DNA of 64,000 bases. Origin: Pilasporangium apinafurcum (Eukaryota > Oomycota > Peronosporomycetes > Pythiales > Pythiaceae). The stretch lies in contig BCKE01000042.1 in the NCBI GenBank assembly GCA_001600495.1, positions 78,063 to 142,062 on the forward strand. Direction: 5' to 3'. Each line of letters begins with the position of its first letter. The first letter of the stretch is position 1. Positions 32,357 through 42,142 of the stretch are shown one piece after another. Under the pieces are notes generated by a model, which ran no database searches, was not told the origin of the DNA, and was given only the letters and a program-made list of their open reading frames with translations. The position numbers and the translations under genes are program-made.

Positions 32357-33536
32357 CTACTTGCTCCCGCCAACGATGCCATCGTAGGTGAGTACATCAT
32401 GTGGAGCTACGTAGTTCTTAGCGAAACCCAATCCATTGGCAGTCGGTTGGGAGAACGCAATCTCGTGCTTGGCGATGCACATCCCGTAAATGTATTTCTC
32501 ACGCAATGTGTCCACCAAGCGTGTGGCGATCTTCTTCCCTCGATGGGATGGATGCACCCAAATTTGACTGATGCCGACGACCACAGGGCGTCCAATAGAT
32601 AACGGTGCTCTGACAGTTGGTGACGTATCAACATGATTAGTGCTGTTGTCGGATTTGGCATTCAAATGCTGATTACGGCGACTATGACCATTTTCTTTCT
32701 CAGTAGATGATGCTGGTGTCGATGTTGCAATGACCAAATTGGATGCGTTTTTTTCAATCGGAAATGCCTCCTCGATTCTCTCGACCGTGACGCAACCAAC
32801 AACTTGACGGTCTTTGATGTATAGGAAATGATTTTTCGCGAGGAAAACGTGCTCATCTACGAAACCCAGTGCATCATCCAGGACAGCTTTTACTTCCAAG
32901 AGCTTCTTTACATGCGCTCGTGGGTCGTGTTCGCGTATTTCGATGATACGTGCTGTAATTCCCACAATGCAAATGTCAGCTATCTCTGTCCATATAGTGT
33001 CGATCAATGCAATATTTGTTCGTCAGTTGCTCACCTTTCAATTCTGGAAACGACTTGTGAAGACGTTCATTCTTCCAATTCGCAATCGTAACGCCTCGCT
33101 GCGCTTTCTTACAAAATTTTTGGTGTTCCTTTTCATCCTCCTATACATATCCAACACATAGATTGATCAACATTGCCCAAGTAACATTGCAAAGAGTACC
33201 GGACTTGCGGTAACATACCTCTTCTCCAATTGTATACAGCAATCCACAGATACGGCAAGTCGTATATTTCCCAAAACTTTTTTGTCCGACGTCGATGTAA
33301 GCCTGTGTCACTGGTTGCGTTGCTGCAGGTGACGTAAATGATGACAGAGGTAGAGTTACGTTTGCTGTTGTCCCCTTCTGCTTCTTGGCAAGAGGTGAAT
33401 TCAGATTGTCCAGGGACCGTGTAAACGTAAGTTTGCTGGTGCCTGTAATTGGTTCTTTATTACTCGGCGTCGATCGCTTCCTCTTGGCTGATGGTAACTT
33501 CACGCGCCGCATCAACACATCGTTCATGTCCAACAT
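32357..33536 (-). CDS. ECO1: Cohesin acetyltransferase ECO1/CTF7/ESCO
   Basis: Three exons (33219..33536, 33035..33140, 32357..32985) join in frame to 350 residues. A disordered basic N-terminus leads into the family zinc finger at about 94-116: C94-x2-C97 (CRICGLLYTIGEE), then H112-x3-C116. The GNAT-type acetyltransferase domain fills the rest, with QVVGCVTVERIEEA and GISQIWVHPSHRGKKIATRL. The acetyl-CoA-binding and catalytic-end block reads EIAFSQPTANGLGFAKNYV. The enzyme acetylates the cohesin subunit SMC3 in S phase to establish sister-chromatid cohesion. The finger has Cys where animal and yeast enzymes usually have the last His. The second intron is only 49 nt. Two E2F-like sites sit just upstream, fitting S-phase expression. 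Confidence 0.9.
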
Positions 33537-33578
33537 CTTTCAATGCTTATCGCTGATCTATCAATTGATGTGCGTAAG

Positions 33579-33615
33579 TTGGCGCCAAAACCAAACTAAA
33601 ATTCCCGCGCGCAAA
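33579..33615 (-). promoter_or_regulatory. Two E2F-like sites upstream of ECO1/ESCO
   Basis: The palindrome TTGGCGCCAA lies at 33579-33588. The element TTTGCGCGCGGGAA, read on the minus strand, lies at 33602-33615. Both fit the E2F/DP consensus TTTSSCGC. They sit about 43-80 bp upstream of the ESCO start codon. Binding is inferred from sequence only. Confidence 0.5.
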
Positions 33616-33948
33616 TTATAATATATCGAAAGGTCGTCCGAAGGTTGCTCCAAAGGGATCTGTTGCTGATGCGACAATATGCCACACATCATTGGTTGTG
33701 CATCCTGATGTGGACAATGGATCTTTCTTCATGTTGCATGCTACTCATTATCTGGACAAATATTTGCTCACGAAACTCTATTGTACTATAAGGCAAACAG
33801 CAGCTATGGAAAGATCCAATGTGTTCTTGATGATATTCTACTCCTTGTCCTGGTGCTTCTGTAGATGTGGTTTCGTTTTCACATGCTTTGTTTAATGAAG
33901 TTCTTGTAAGACGATAGCTGTGTTGTTAGGAGCTTACTTCTACTTTCT

Positions 33949-34544
33949 TTATGTATGAATATAAAAGTCAAGCGACACAGGGCTTATAGTTGTTTTGGCC
34001 GTGAGTGATGATCCTGGCTTCTTGTCCGCCTTTGTTGTCAATATTGGTGATGTCATACTATTGCATTTCTCTTCATCATCGATTACTTTCTCTCTGTCGT
34101 CATCATCTTCTTTGACGATTGATACTGCCACCAACTTGGATTCTCATCGCTGCAATCATGTTATGTAACTTTCATGCACCCCAGCAGTATGAATAGCTGC
34201 TTTGGCGAAAGGGCCTTCATATTCATTGGTATTATGATGCTGCACTTTCGTCTCCTTCTTCTGCACCCAGTCGAGGTACATGTTCATCGTTCATTCGTCA
34301 ATTGTCGTGTAACAGATGATGGTGCTGCTTCCTTCTCCCCTTTGTTTTCTCACTTTGGCAATCAAAATTGTGTGTCAAATTCGCATTAAGTTCGCATGTA
34401 TGCCGTATTTTCAAATCCAAATGCTGCATTTGATTATACAGGTTCTCTGAAGCTATTTTGGGATCCGGTGAATCTTTTTTTGGGGAGTTACGAAAGGTCA
34501 TTAGAAAAAAAGTGACCAACATGATGGCCATTGCTACCATTGCC
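33949..34544 (-). CDS. Possible hypothetical membrane-anchored protein, splicing unresolved
   Basis: Three minus-strand stretches look coding but I could not join them with confidence. The first (from 34544) reads MVAMAIMLVTFFLMTF, one hydrophobic helix, then a polar tail. The second (about 34160-34290) reads YLDWVQKKETKVQHHN onward. The third (33949-34130) reads VSIVKEDDDDREKVIDDEE and ends in a stop at 33949. No family is recognised. Its start would lie only about 20 bp from the divergent JHY-like start, which argues for caution. The stretch may instead be upstream leader sequence of the JHY-like gene. Confidence 0.3.
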
Positions 34545-34565
34545 GGCTCCGCCAATTGAGTGCCG

Positions 34566-35765
34566 ATGAGTTTCTTGGACCGCTTCCAGAACAAAATCGC
34601 GACCGTGACGGCGCACGGCCATCTTAAGAAGGCCGACGGTAGCGAAGAAATCCGTGTCGGTGCGCCAAAGCGCAAGCAGCAACTGCAGAGCAACACTTTC
34701 AGCTCTAACAAGAACAATAATGAAGGTGATCAAGGCAAGAAAGCCGGAAACATCAATATTGCGACGAGTAACAGTAATGGAATGAAAGCGGGAAAACAAT
34801 CAGCGATAGCTGTGCCATCATTACCGATGCAACACCAGCTGTCGACTCATCCGAGCGCGAGGCAAGGTGGCCATCCATCACCCACATCTTCATCTCCAAA
34901 AAACAAATCTGGACGGGATATACATGGGACTTATGACAATAACAACTACCACCATCAACGCTATGACAATGACAGCTACCTCTATGATCATGGTAGCATG
35001 CCAGGACGACTGAGAGACGATGATTATGGTTACGATCGGATGCATTCAGGTCGAAACAGTGGCATGCCATCACAACCGCCCTCACCGAATCGGGATCATT
35101 ATCAATACCAAGACGACCGATCATGGAATCAACCGCTTCCTCAGGAGCATATTAAGAATCGAAGTCCACGCGCGCAGGAACAACCACAGAAGGAATGCCG
35201 ATCGCCGAAAGAGATTAATGAGGCGCGCGTACGCACGGATCAGGATCAGTTGGCGTTTAGTCGCAAAGCAAGACCTGTGCAATACGAGCCATGTAAACTC
35301 TCACAGTATAAGAAGGAAAAACCAAATGGGTACTATGAATTGGGGAAACTACAGCCGGATCTGAATTCTGACGAATTGGTGCAGAAGCGAGCCAACATGG
35401 AGCGGATTAAGGCTTTCTCGAAGAACCTTCGCAATATCAACAAGAGCGCTACACAAGTAAAAAAATCGGAGTCGAATAACGACGAATCTGCACAACCACC
35501 AAAAGTGAAATCCAATCGCGACAAGGCACTAGCGTTCGCGAAGCATATCCCCAAACCCAAGCAACGAACAGGCCTAGAAGATTCAGGAACTACTAGCTCA
35601 GTTTCTAGCAGTAAAATCCCAATCGTTGCTAGCCATCCCCGACCGATTAACAGTGTGATTGACGATGACTCAGATGATGATCTTGTGAGCAGTGAACTCC
35701 AGCAGCTGCAGTTACAGCATCAAGTTTCTCGTGCGCAGGTGAACGCTTTGATAAACAAAAGCTGA
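34566..35765 (+). CDS. JHY-like (C11orf63-type) cilium-associated protein
   Basis: Single exon, 399 residues from the first ATG (MSFLDRFQNK). Most of the protein is low-complexity, rich in Asn, Ser, Gln, Tyr and Pro. A conserved block at about residues 238-292 reads VQYEPCKLSQYKKEK, then ELGKLQPDLNSDELVQKRA, then AFSKNLRNINK. This matches the C-terminal domain of vertebrate JHY, a protein needed for normal motile cilia. The call rests on that block alone. The gene would fit the flagellated-zoospore setting set by IFT122 and the tubby-like gene. It converges on ATG12 with 93 bp between the stops. Confidence 0.6.
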   Translation: MSFLDRFQNKIATVTAHGHLKKADGSEEIRVGAPKRKQQLQSNTFSSNKNNNEGDQGKKAGNINIATSNSNGMKAGKQSAIAVPSLPMQHQLSTHPSARQGGHPSPTSSSPKNKSGRDIHGTYDNNNYHHQRYDNDSYLYDHGSMPGRLRDDDYGYDRMHSGRNSGMPSQPPSPNRDHYQYQDDRSWNQPLPQEHIKNRSPRAQEQPQKECRSPKEINEARVRTDQDQLAFSRKARPVQYEPCKLSQYKKEKPNGYYELGKLQPDLNSDELVQKRANMERIKAFSKNLRNINKSATQVKKSESNNDESAQPPKVKSNRDKALAFAKHIPKPKQRTGLEDSGTTSSVSSSKIPIVASHPRPINSVIDDDSDDDLVSSELQQLQLQHQVSRAQVNALINKS

Positions 35766-35858
35766 TCCATGTATTGCCATCTATTCATTAATAATACAGA
35801 ATAATATTTGATCACTGCGCTGTCCAAAGCATAACATGCTTTGAAAAATTGATAGCTT

Positions 35859-36479
35859 CTATCCCAAACAATACTTAAAAAGTTCATCCCCATGCTTGTG
35901 TCAGACTGTAATTGAGAATCAGAACCTCTCCTACTTGAAAGCACTAGTACGTTGAAAAAGAAATTGGTTGAAGTGATGGATTCTTGCAGGAACAAATTGA
36001 GGCCACATACCTCATACAAAGAACTCAGTTTTTGATCTGGTGAAGGCGCAAATGAGCTGTTACAATACACAAACTACAAAACAACCAGGGATTAATTCTA
36101 TGTACAAGCAACTATGCGTCAAAATCGATCGGTCTCCTTACTAATGCATCTGTGTCCTTTAAGCGTAACTGCTTCTTTAAAAACTTGTACACCTGTGCAA
36201 ATCACCAGTCACCAACTACAGAATCAGCACAAAAAGCTAACGAATGTACCAATAGATCATGTACGCACCACACTCAGTTGGTCGTGACCATTGACCGTAA
36301 ACTTCGTCCGCTTCATCAACGGTGCACTCCCCACCGCCACAAATTGTAACGTCACTACAGCAGCCAAATTAATTATCGTCGCAGTACGAAAAACATTCGA
36401 AAGCGTCAAGGAATCCACCTTTGGTTGGCCCATCCGGCCGTAATGCGGTCATTTCTTCCTCCTCCATGCTTGCTTCCAT
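35859..36479 (-). CDS. ATG12: Ubiquitin-like autophagy protein ATG12
   Basis: Five small exons join in frame to 98 residues: 36419..36479, 36269..36354, 36142..36192, 36011..36073, 35859..35894. After a short acidic N-terminus the ubiquitin fold reads VTLQFVAVGSAPLMKRTKFT, then VYKFLKKQLRLKDTDAL, then FVYCNSSFAPSPDQKLSSLY. This is close to the ATG12 core (FVYVNQSFAPSPDQ..GTLYE in other species). The last exon encodes HGDELFKYCLG and a stop, so the terminal glycine needed for conjugation to ATG5 is already exposed. The usual aromatic residue before that Gly is Leu here. Total length is below that of animal ATG12 (about 140). The last acceptor (ACAAG) is weak. It acts in the ATG12-ATG5-ATG16 conjugation system that lipidates ATG8. 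It is divergent from the Kelch gene across 191 bp. Confidence 0.85.
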
Positions 36480-36670
36480 TTCGCTTCCAAAAAATCAGTA
36501 ATTGGGTGCAGTCGTCCCATCGACAAATGTGGAACATCTTTTATGTCACTATGTGGAGCGTTCCGAGTGGCAGATTTGTCCCCTCACTGTAGTTTACAGC
36601 ACCACTGTCATCATCAGATGCTGAAGAGACGCATTTCCACACCCAACAGGAAGGAAGAGTAGAATAAACA

Positions 36671-38503
36671 ATGGAGTCGATGGAGAACAGCGCCGTCTCT
36701 ATGGACGAAGCATCGATGATACCAGAAGGCTGTTACACATCGATCTTCAGCGGCTCACATGCCGAGCAGGAGCAGCGGCGACTGCTCTACGAACTCTGCG
36801 AGCGCCGCATTCTCACGGACGTGACGCTCATTGTTCAAACGGAAGCGATCGCCGCGCATCGCATCATTTTGGCGTCAGGTAGTCCGTTTTTCCACGCGTT
36901 GTTCACGAGCGGTATGAAGGAAACCCGTGAAAGTCGCATTGAATTGGTCGATATTCACGTCTCAGCATTCCGAGAATTGCTGAAATATATGTATTTAGGG
37001 CACTTAGAAATCACGGGGGAGACAATCTTGGAACTTTTACACACAGCGAATCAGTTGGAGATGGCGGATGTGGTGGAGATTTGCTGCAAACAGTTGATGT
37101 TGGAGTTATGCGTGACGAACTGCGTGGACATTTACATGTGTTGTGAGAATCTGACGATGCGGCCAGCGTGTCGGCTGTTAGCACAAGCAGCGAGTGCGAT
37201 GATTGAGACGTATTTCTCCGATGTATATCGGACTGAAGCGTTTAAAAATCTGCCGCTAGTCGCAGTGCTGAAGATTTTATTGCGGCCAAAGTTGTGTATG
37301 GACGATGGTGAAGCGGTGCTTTCGTGGCTAATGCATGATCCCAAGTCACGGCAGATGGAACTCGCGACGATCTTCCAGTCTATGCGAATCACAGAAAACC
37401 CAGAACTGCAAACGACAGTCTCACAGTCAGTTTACCAGGCGTTGTATTCTACTGGTGGTATGATCAACAGCAAAGAGTGTATTGAGACACCATTGACGAC
37501 GACACATGTGTTAGCAGAGACTGAAGACCAGAACCAATCTCATCAATCACTTACTCCTACCATCTTTGCGATCGGAGGTTTCAATGGCCCAAGTGCGCTG
37601 AGAACCGTCGAGTATCTGGATTTCCATTTGAATGAATGGTTCCCAGCCGCCGAGCTACACGAGCAGCGGTCCTACAGTGGTGTCGTTGTCTCGGAGCAGA
37701 ATAGAATTTATGTTTTAGGAGGAACCTGGAGCTGTAAACACTTGAGAACCGTGGAAGAATACGATCCAGGGACCAACACGTGGACAGCAATGGCGCCCAT
37801 GCGAAAAGCGCGAAGTTACTTGGGTGCTGCGTACTTAAATGGGTTCATCTACGTTGTCGGTGGGTTCAATGGTATGTCGCATCTGAATTCCGTTGAGCGA
37901 TTTGATCTCCAGACGCAACAGTGGGAAGAGATCCAGCCTCTCACGATTGGGCGCAGTGGACTGGCCGTAGTAGTGATGAATGGGCTAATTTATGCTATAG
38001 GGGGATATGATGGCAGGAAACACCTCAAGAGTGTCGAAGTGTACGACCCGCAGCGAAATGAGTGGACTGGACTGGCGAGTATGCGGTACGCACGGAATGG
38101 ACCAGCAGCTGTCGCACAAGAGAAGACCAACAGTATCCTTGTCTTTGGTGGCGAATCGCGCCATGGTATCAGGATGAACACGAGCGAACGATTGGATCTA
38201 AATCAAGGCACATGGGAAGACGTAAATGCGTTTGTGGACTGTCGTAGTGGCCATGTTGCTTTCAGTTTCTTGGATGAATCTTTCCTATTTTGCCTTGGGG
38301 GTTCCAATAAGAAGGATGAATATTTGGACACGGTGCATCGCTATGACCATCTCACGCGGCAATGGAGTTTACATTCACGAATGCTCTCGCAGCGATGTGG
38401 ACTGAATGTTGCCGTTGTCCATGTATCCAGTAAAGCAGCCTGCTTCGAAGCTCAGAAACAGAAACGACTTGGTAGTCATGAGCTGGATGTACCAAGTATG
38501 TAG
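36671..38503 (+). CDS. BTB-BACK-Kelch (KLHL-type) protein
   Basis: Single exon, 610 residues. The BTB domain at about 45-155 has LTDVTLIVQTEAIAAHRIIL and SPFFHALFTSGMKE. BACK runs at about 160-265. Six Kelch repeats run from about 295 to 590, with IFAIGGFNG, IYVLGGTWS, IYVVGGFNG, IYAIGGYDG, ILVFGGESR and LFCLGGSNK. Each is followed by the typical E.YD....W strand. KLHL proteins are substrate adaptors for CUL3 ubiquitin ligases; BTB and BACK dock CUL3 and the propeller binds the substrate. The substrate cannot be inferred. Length and layout are typical of the family. The start codon lies 191 bp from the divergent ATG12 start. Confidence 0.92.
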   Translation: MESMENSAVSMDEASMIPEGCYTSIFSGSHAEQEQRRLLYELCERRILTDVTLIVQTEAIAAHRIILASGSPFFHALFTSGMKETRESRIELVDIHVSAFRELLKYMYLGHLEITGETILELLHTANQLEMADVVEICCKQLMLELCVTNCVDIYMCCENLTMRPACRLLAQAASAMIETYFSDVYRTEAFKNLPLVAVLKILLRPKLCMDDGEAVLSWLMHDPKSRQMELATIFQSMRITENPELQTTVSQSVYQALYSTGGMINSKECIETPLTTTHVLAETEDQNQSHQSLTPTIFAIGGFNGPSALRTVEYLDFHLNEWFPAAELHEQRSYSGVVVSEQNRIYVLGGTWSCKHLRTVEEYDPGTNTWTAMAPMRKARSYLGAAYLNGFIYVVGGFNGMSHLNSVERFDLQTQQWEEIQPLTIGRSGLAVVVMNGLIYAIGGYDGRKHLKSVEVYDPQRNEWTGLASMRYARNGPAAVAQEKTNSILVFGGESRHGIRMNTSERLDLNQGTWEDVNAFVDCRSGHVAFSFLDESFLFCLGGSNKKDEYLDTVHRYDHLTRQWSLHSRMLSQRCGLNVAVVHVSSKAACFEAQKQKRLGSHELDVPSM

Positions 38504-38751
38504 TACATGTCCAGCGATATCGTCTCGTGAAGTTGTTTGGCGCTACATATCAATTCCACTGTGTGTTTATTGAAGCACACAGATCCTGTAACAATATCAA
38601 ACAAAGATTCTCAAAGCCTTTCATTTCCATCCTACCATTTCAAATGCAATTCATTCTTCGTTCATCTCACGTACTTCTCTCTTCTCTACGTGTGTCTAAA
38701 CGAACATCAAACAAAGAGCTTATCTCGATTATGGACGATTATCCAACTCTC

Positions 38752-40598
38752 TTAAACCGCATTTCCATAGGCAGAAACGAGAGCGTCGCCGTGAAATTGA
38801 CGCCAGCCGCTCACCAAATCTTCATATTCACGAGGGTGGTTGCGGCTGAATGCAATCGGATCCTGGCAGAACACAACACATCAGTGTCAAATCGGTACAA
38901 ATTTTCAAGGTACAACGTGAACTAGATAAGCACATACCTCAGCGAAACACACAAAAACAGTGTGAAGCGCCGCGATAACCACGTGAGCCAGAATCATGGC
39001 CATGCTCATACCAGCAATAAAGCCAATTACCCCCAAGGTACCATAAGCAGCGTTAGTGGAACCGAGTGCAATGAACCAGTCGGCCGGAGAGAATTTCACG
39101 ATGAGCAAAGCAATACAGCAGTTGATACAACCTAATAAAACACTGTCAACTCGTATTCATGGATAAATATCAGCCAAGTAATAGCACTTACCAACACCCA
39201 ACGCTCCAAACATGAGCGCTCCCTGCGTAAGGTCGTCGTTGATCACGGCCGTCCAGCCACGGTTGTTGAATAAATCCATGACTGCCTTGCCACTGGTCTT
39301 GAAGTCATAACCGTAGATCCCCACGTATACGTACGCCCACTGGTTAATGTATTCCATGATACTAGCGACGCAGTTCAAAATACACTCGGCAAGACACGCC
39401 AAGCATGCCAACACAGCATTGTTGTTTTCTTCTGCTTGTTCCTTCAGGAGACTGGCCATCTATTTCACATACATACCATTATCACACAATTAGATTGACC
39501 ATTTGGTTTATTAGATACGGCAAATAGCAGTAACAGACCGTGCGAAGCGCTTGCAGGACCGCGACGAGCAGAGATCCGAAACAAATGGAGCCAAACGACG
39601 TTGTAAGCGAGCGATAGAGTGCGCCGAGCGTAACCTTCTTGGCGTTTGGTTGGTACCACCAGGACGCCACAATACCTGCCGTAGTGCAGGTTAAGATGTT
39701 TTGTAGCACCTGTTGCCCCCAGTAGACACTGATGAGCATGAAGAATAGCACGACACCACCCGCAGTGCCACCACAGAGTTTATCTGGCCCCGTTCCATGC
39801 TCTTGGGCTCTATCACATTCTGGATCAGCGTCCTTGAACATTTGGTAGATACCAATGGCAGCTAAGGACCAGAGCAAGAGCCATATTATCTGCTTGACCA
39901 GACACAATAGTGCGACGAGGAATACGCCTGTGTGCTCCGACACAGCACTACAGGCAGCCTCCAAGTTAGCGGACGCGAACGCGATGCGATTACGCACCAA
40001 GTAAATGAAGCTACAATATTGCCAAGAAACTAATTAGATCACCTAGTAGTCTAACCGTACAAATGCATATAGATAGATAAGCTGGATATTCATACCAGAC
40101 ATTAATGCCGGCCAGCCCCAGGAAGATGAGCGCCCCAATGACCGAGGACGAAAGCGTCGTCCCTGCCGCCACAAGCAGCAAAACCACGTTCAACCACAAT
40201 GCAATGCGGATCATCGAGGCTGCATACATCATCAGGACCTTCATCCAGACCAGTGCCAGCACGGCCGCGATTATATTCAGCGCCACACCGAGAACAAACA
40301 CCATATTGAACTCATAATTTTCCTCTTTTTCCGTAGTAGGCAGCGTATCCGCACCCGCAGCCGGTGAGTTGTTGACCTTTGTCATTCGTTTCTGCACGGC
40401 TGGAATTCCTTGCCAGAATGCAAACACAGCGATCACAACTATGTGTACTAGGAAGAGCACAGCGAAGAACCAGTCGTGGCACTTTGGCGCCGGCGTTTCA
40501 AGTCGCATTGTCCGCACGGACCCGCTGCCGGGCCCGCTGTCGACATGCTTCCCACCCGTAGGGAGCATTGGATCTGTTTCGCTTACGGCGTGGTACAT
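38752..40598 (-). CDS. Choline-transporter-like protein (CTL/SLC44, PNS1-like)
   Basis: Five exons join in frame to 519 residues: 40096..40598, 39519..40010, 39192..39451, 38938..39131, 38752..38862. Ten or so hydrophobic segments are visible. The first follows a polar N-terminus at CHDWFFAVLFLVHIVVIAVF. Family landmarks are VYWGQQVLQNILTCTTAGIV, GALYRSLTTSFGSICFGSL and QWAYVYVGIYGYDF. They match the SLC44 core domain. SLC44 proteins move choline or ethanolamine across plasma or organelle membranes, but fungal PNS1 members have no firm substrate. The junction between exons 2 and 3 has two possible acceptors; I used the one that keeps frame (GGCCAG). The frame is open upstream of 40598 without an ATG, so a small 5' exon cannot be excluded. 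Confidence 0.85.
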
Positions 40599-41060
40599 TG
40601 TCTCTCCCCGTCCAGCCGCGTCTTCGTATTCGAACGCTGTCCTTAGTCGCCCTGCCAGTTTGGCTTTGATGAAGCTTTTCGCTTTTTGATGTTGATCCGA
40701 AATCAGGAAAAAATAATAATGAACAGGCAGTCAGTATATTTGAGAAGAGGAAGTCTCGAACCTTTTATATTAAATATTTTCTTTAAAATATTTTGTAAAT
40801 TTAATATGTTATATATTATTAGTAATGTAAAAATAGATAAATTTGGTATCATGGAGATGCGATGGAATGAACGGGCACATCTAAAGATAAAATCGCTTTT
40901 GACAGTGGATCAAGTACTAAAGGAAGCAAGTCAGCCAAATGTGTTGATGAAAAGAAAGATCGGGAAGGACTCGCTTTGGATTGATCGGTCACATGAAGAC
41001 GACATGGAGCTCTTTATTTACCATTACTTGCTTCAAAACGCATCTACCAAATGCCCACCT
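40599..41060. other. Intergenic region with an AT-rich block and a possible plus-strand ORF
   Basis: Positions 40760-40850 are very AT-rich. From 40851 a plus-strand frame of 100 codons begins at an ATG (MEMRWNERAHLK) and continues to 41150, running antisense over the last 90 bp of the next gene. Its amino-acid make-up looks natural (LLTVDQVLKEASQPNVLMKR), but no family is recognised and no splice form is evident. Confidence 0.35.
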
Positions 41061-42037
41061 TTATGCTCCGTATTTGGGCGCAAAGCCCAATCGGAACGCG
41101 ATTTCCTTCATGAATACGCGGGCGTGCATGGTGCCGTAGCTGCCCAGTGACTCGATCTGCGCCTGTTCAAATTGTTGAACGAGGTCTCGTCGTGTCCGGT
41201 CTTGCTGATAGAATGTTAGCATTAATCGTCTATTGGATGCATCTGTTGATAGGTATTTCCCATCCATTTTTTCTGTGCTCTGTCGAGGGCGGAACGGGTT
41301 GTATTGCTCTGGAGGAGTTTGTGGCTGACCTGAGCAACTCTGGAGCAGAGAGATCAGCACACGCCCGCTATTGTCGACGTTCTTGATGTTGGACACATCG
41401 GATAGAAGATTCTGAATCCATTGTTCATGTTCTGCCAGTTTGGTGATGTGAAGAACCACCAGTTGCTTGCCAGGGCCTTCTGCTGTCAGAAGTTTGGTGA
41501 TCGCAGGAGCGATCTCAGAAGTTGCTTCTTCAGCTGAGACTGGAATGGACTGCACGATTGGGAAACCGAGTGACTTGGCAAAATCGCAGGAGGTGGATGA
41601 CAAGCTGAAAAATGCAATGGGCATCCCAGGATATCTACAGAGATCACAGAAGAAAACCCATAGAAAATGTAGTATTTAGCAACCGAATCCATAGATAAAT
41701 GCAGACTTTTCCAATAGTCTACATACACAAACGAAGCATCAGCGTCACCATCTTCTTGAATGTTTAACAGACTTTTCAGATCGCTGAGCTTTGGAGCGGA
41801 ATGAGAATCTAATGCGAAGCCGAGCAACAGAAAAAAGGTGTTTGTGAGACATTCTTCATCACAAGATCTCTCTCATTCCATCGCCAATTTCATACCTGGT
41901 ACGACAAGAAAACCGTTACATCCCTGTGCGGCAATGTCGTGGAAGGCTTGCGGCACTGAAAATCCATTTGTTTCAATGACAGCGTCGTCCTGTGCATCAA
42001 GAAACACTACAAGAATCCGCTCCGACAGCACACTCAT
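41061..42037 (-). CDS. Unrecognised conserved-looking protein, perhaps alkaline-phosphatase-like
   Basis: Three exons (41896..42037, 41733..41808, 41061..41634) join in frame to 263 residues. The start MSVLSERILVVFLDAQDDAV and the block FHDIAAQGCNGFLVVPDSH recall the first strands of alkaline-phosphatase-superfamily proteins (a VV(F/L)xD strand, then GxxGxLxxP). The later KQLVVLHITKLAEHEQWIQN could be the second metal-site strand of that fold. These are loose resemblances, not a family assignment. No signal peptide or membrane segment is evident. The donor of the second intron is GTTTGT, chosen because it is the only one that keeps frame, so this junction is uncertain. The frame is also open upstream of the ATG back to an AG that could be an acceptor. 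The MITE lies 113 bp upstream of this start codon. Confidence 0.5.
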
Positions 42038-42142
42038 GCTCCTGATCTCCTCGGGTAATGAGGGATGTTGTATGACAACCTAGATTCCAGTTTAATATTC
42101 GGGACATAATCCTATATTAATCGTTCCAATGAGGGAAAGCGA

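Noticed and set aside
34298-34717. One continuous 139-residue minus-strand protein overlapping the JHY-like gene
   Set aside because: The first third is antisense to the JHY-like coding region. Only the part below 34544 is kept, as a low-confidence call.
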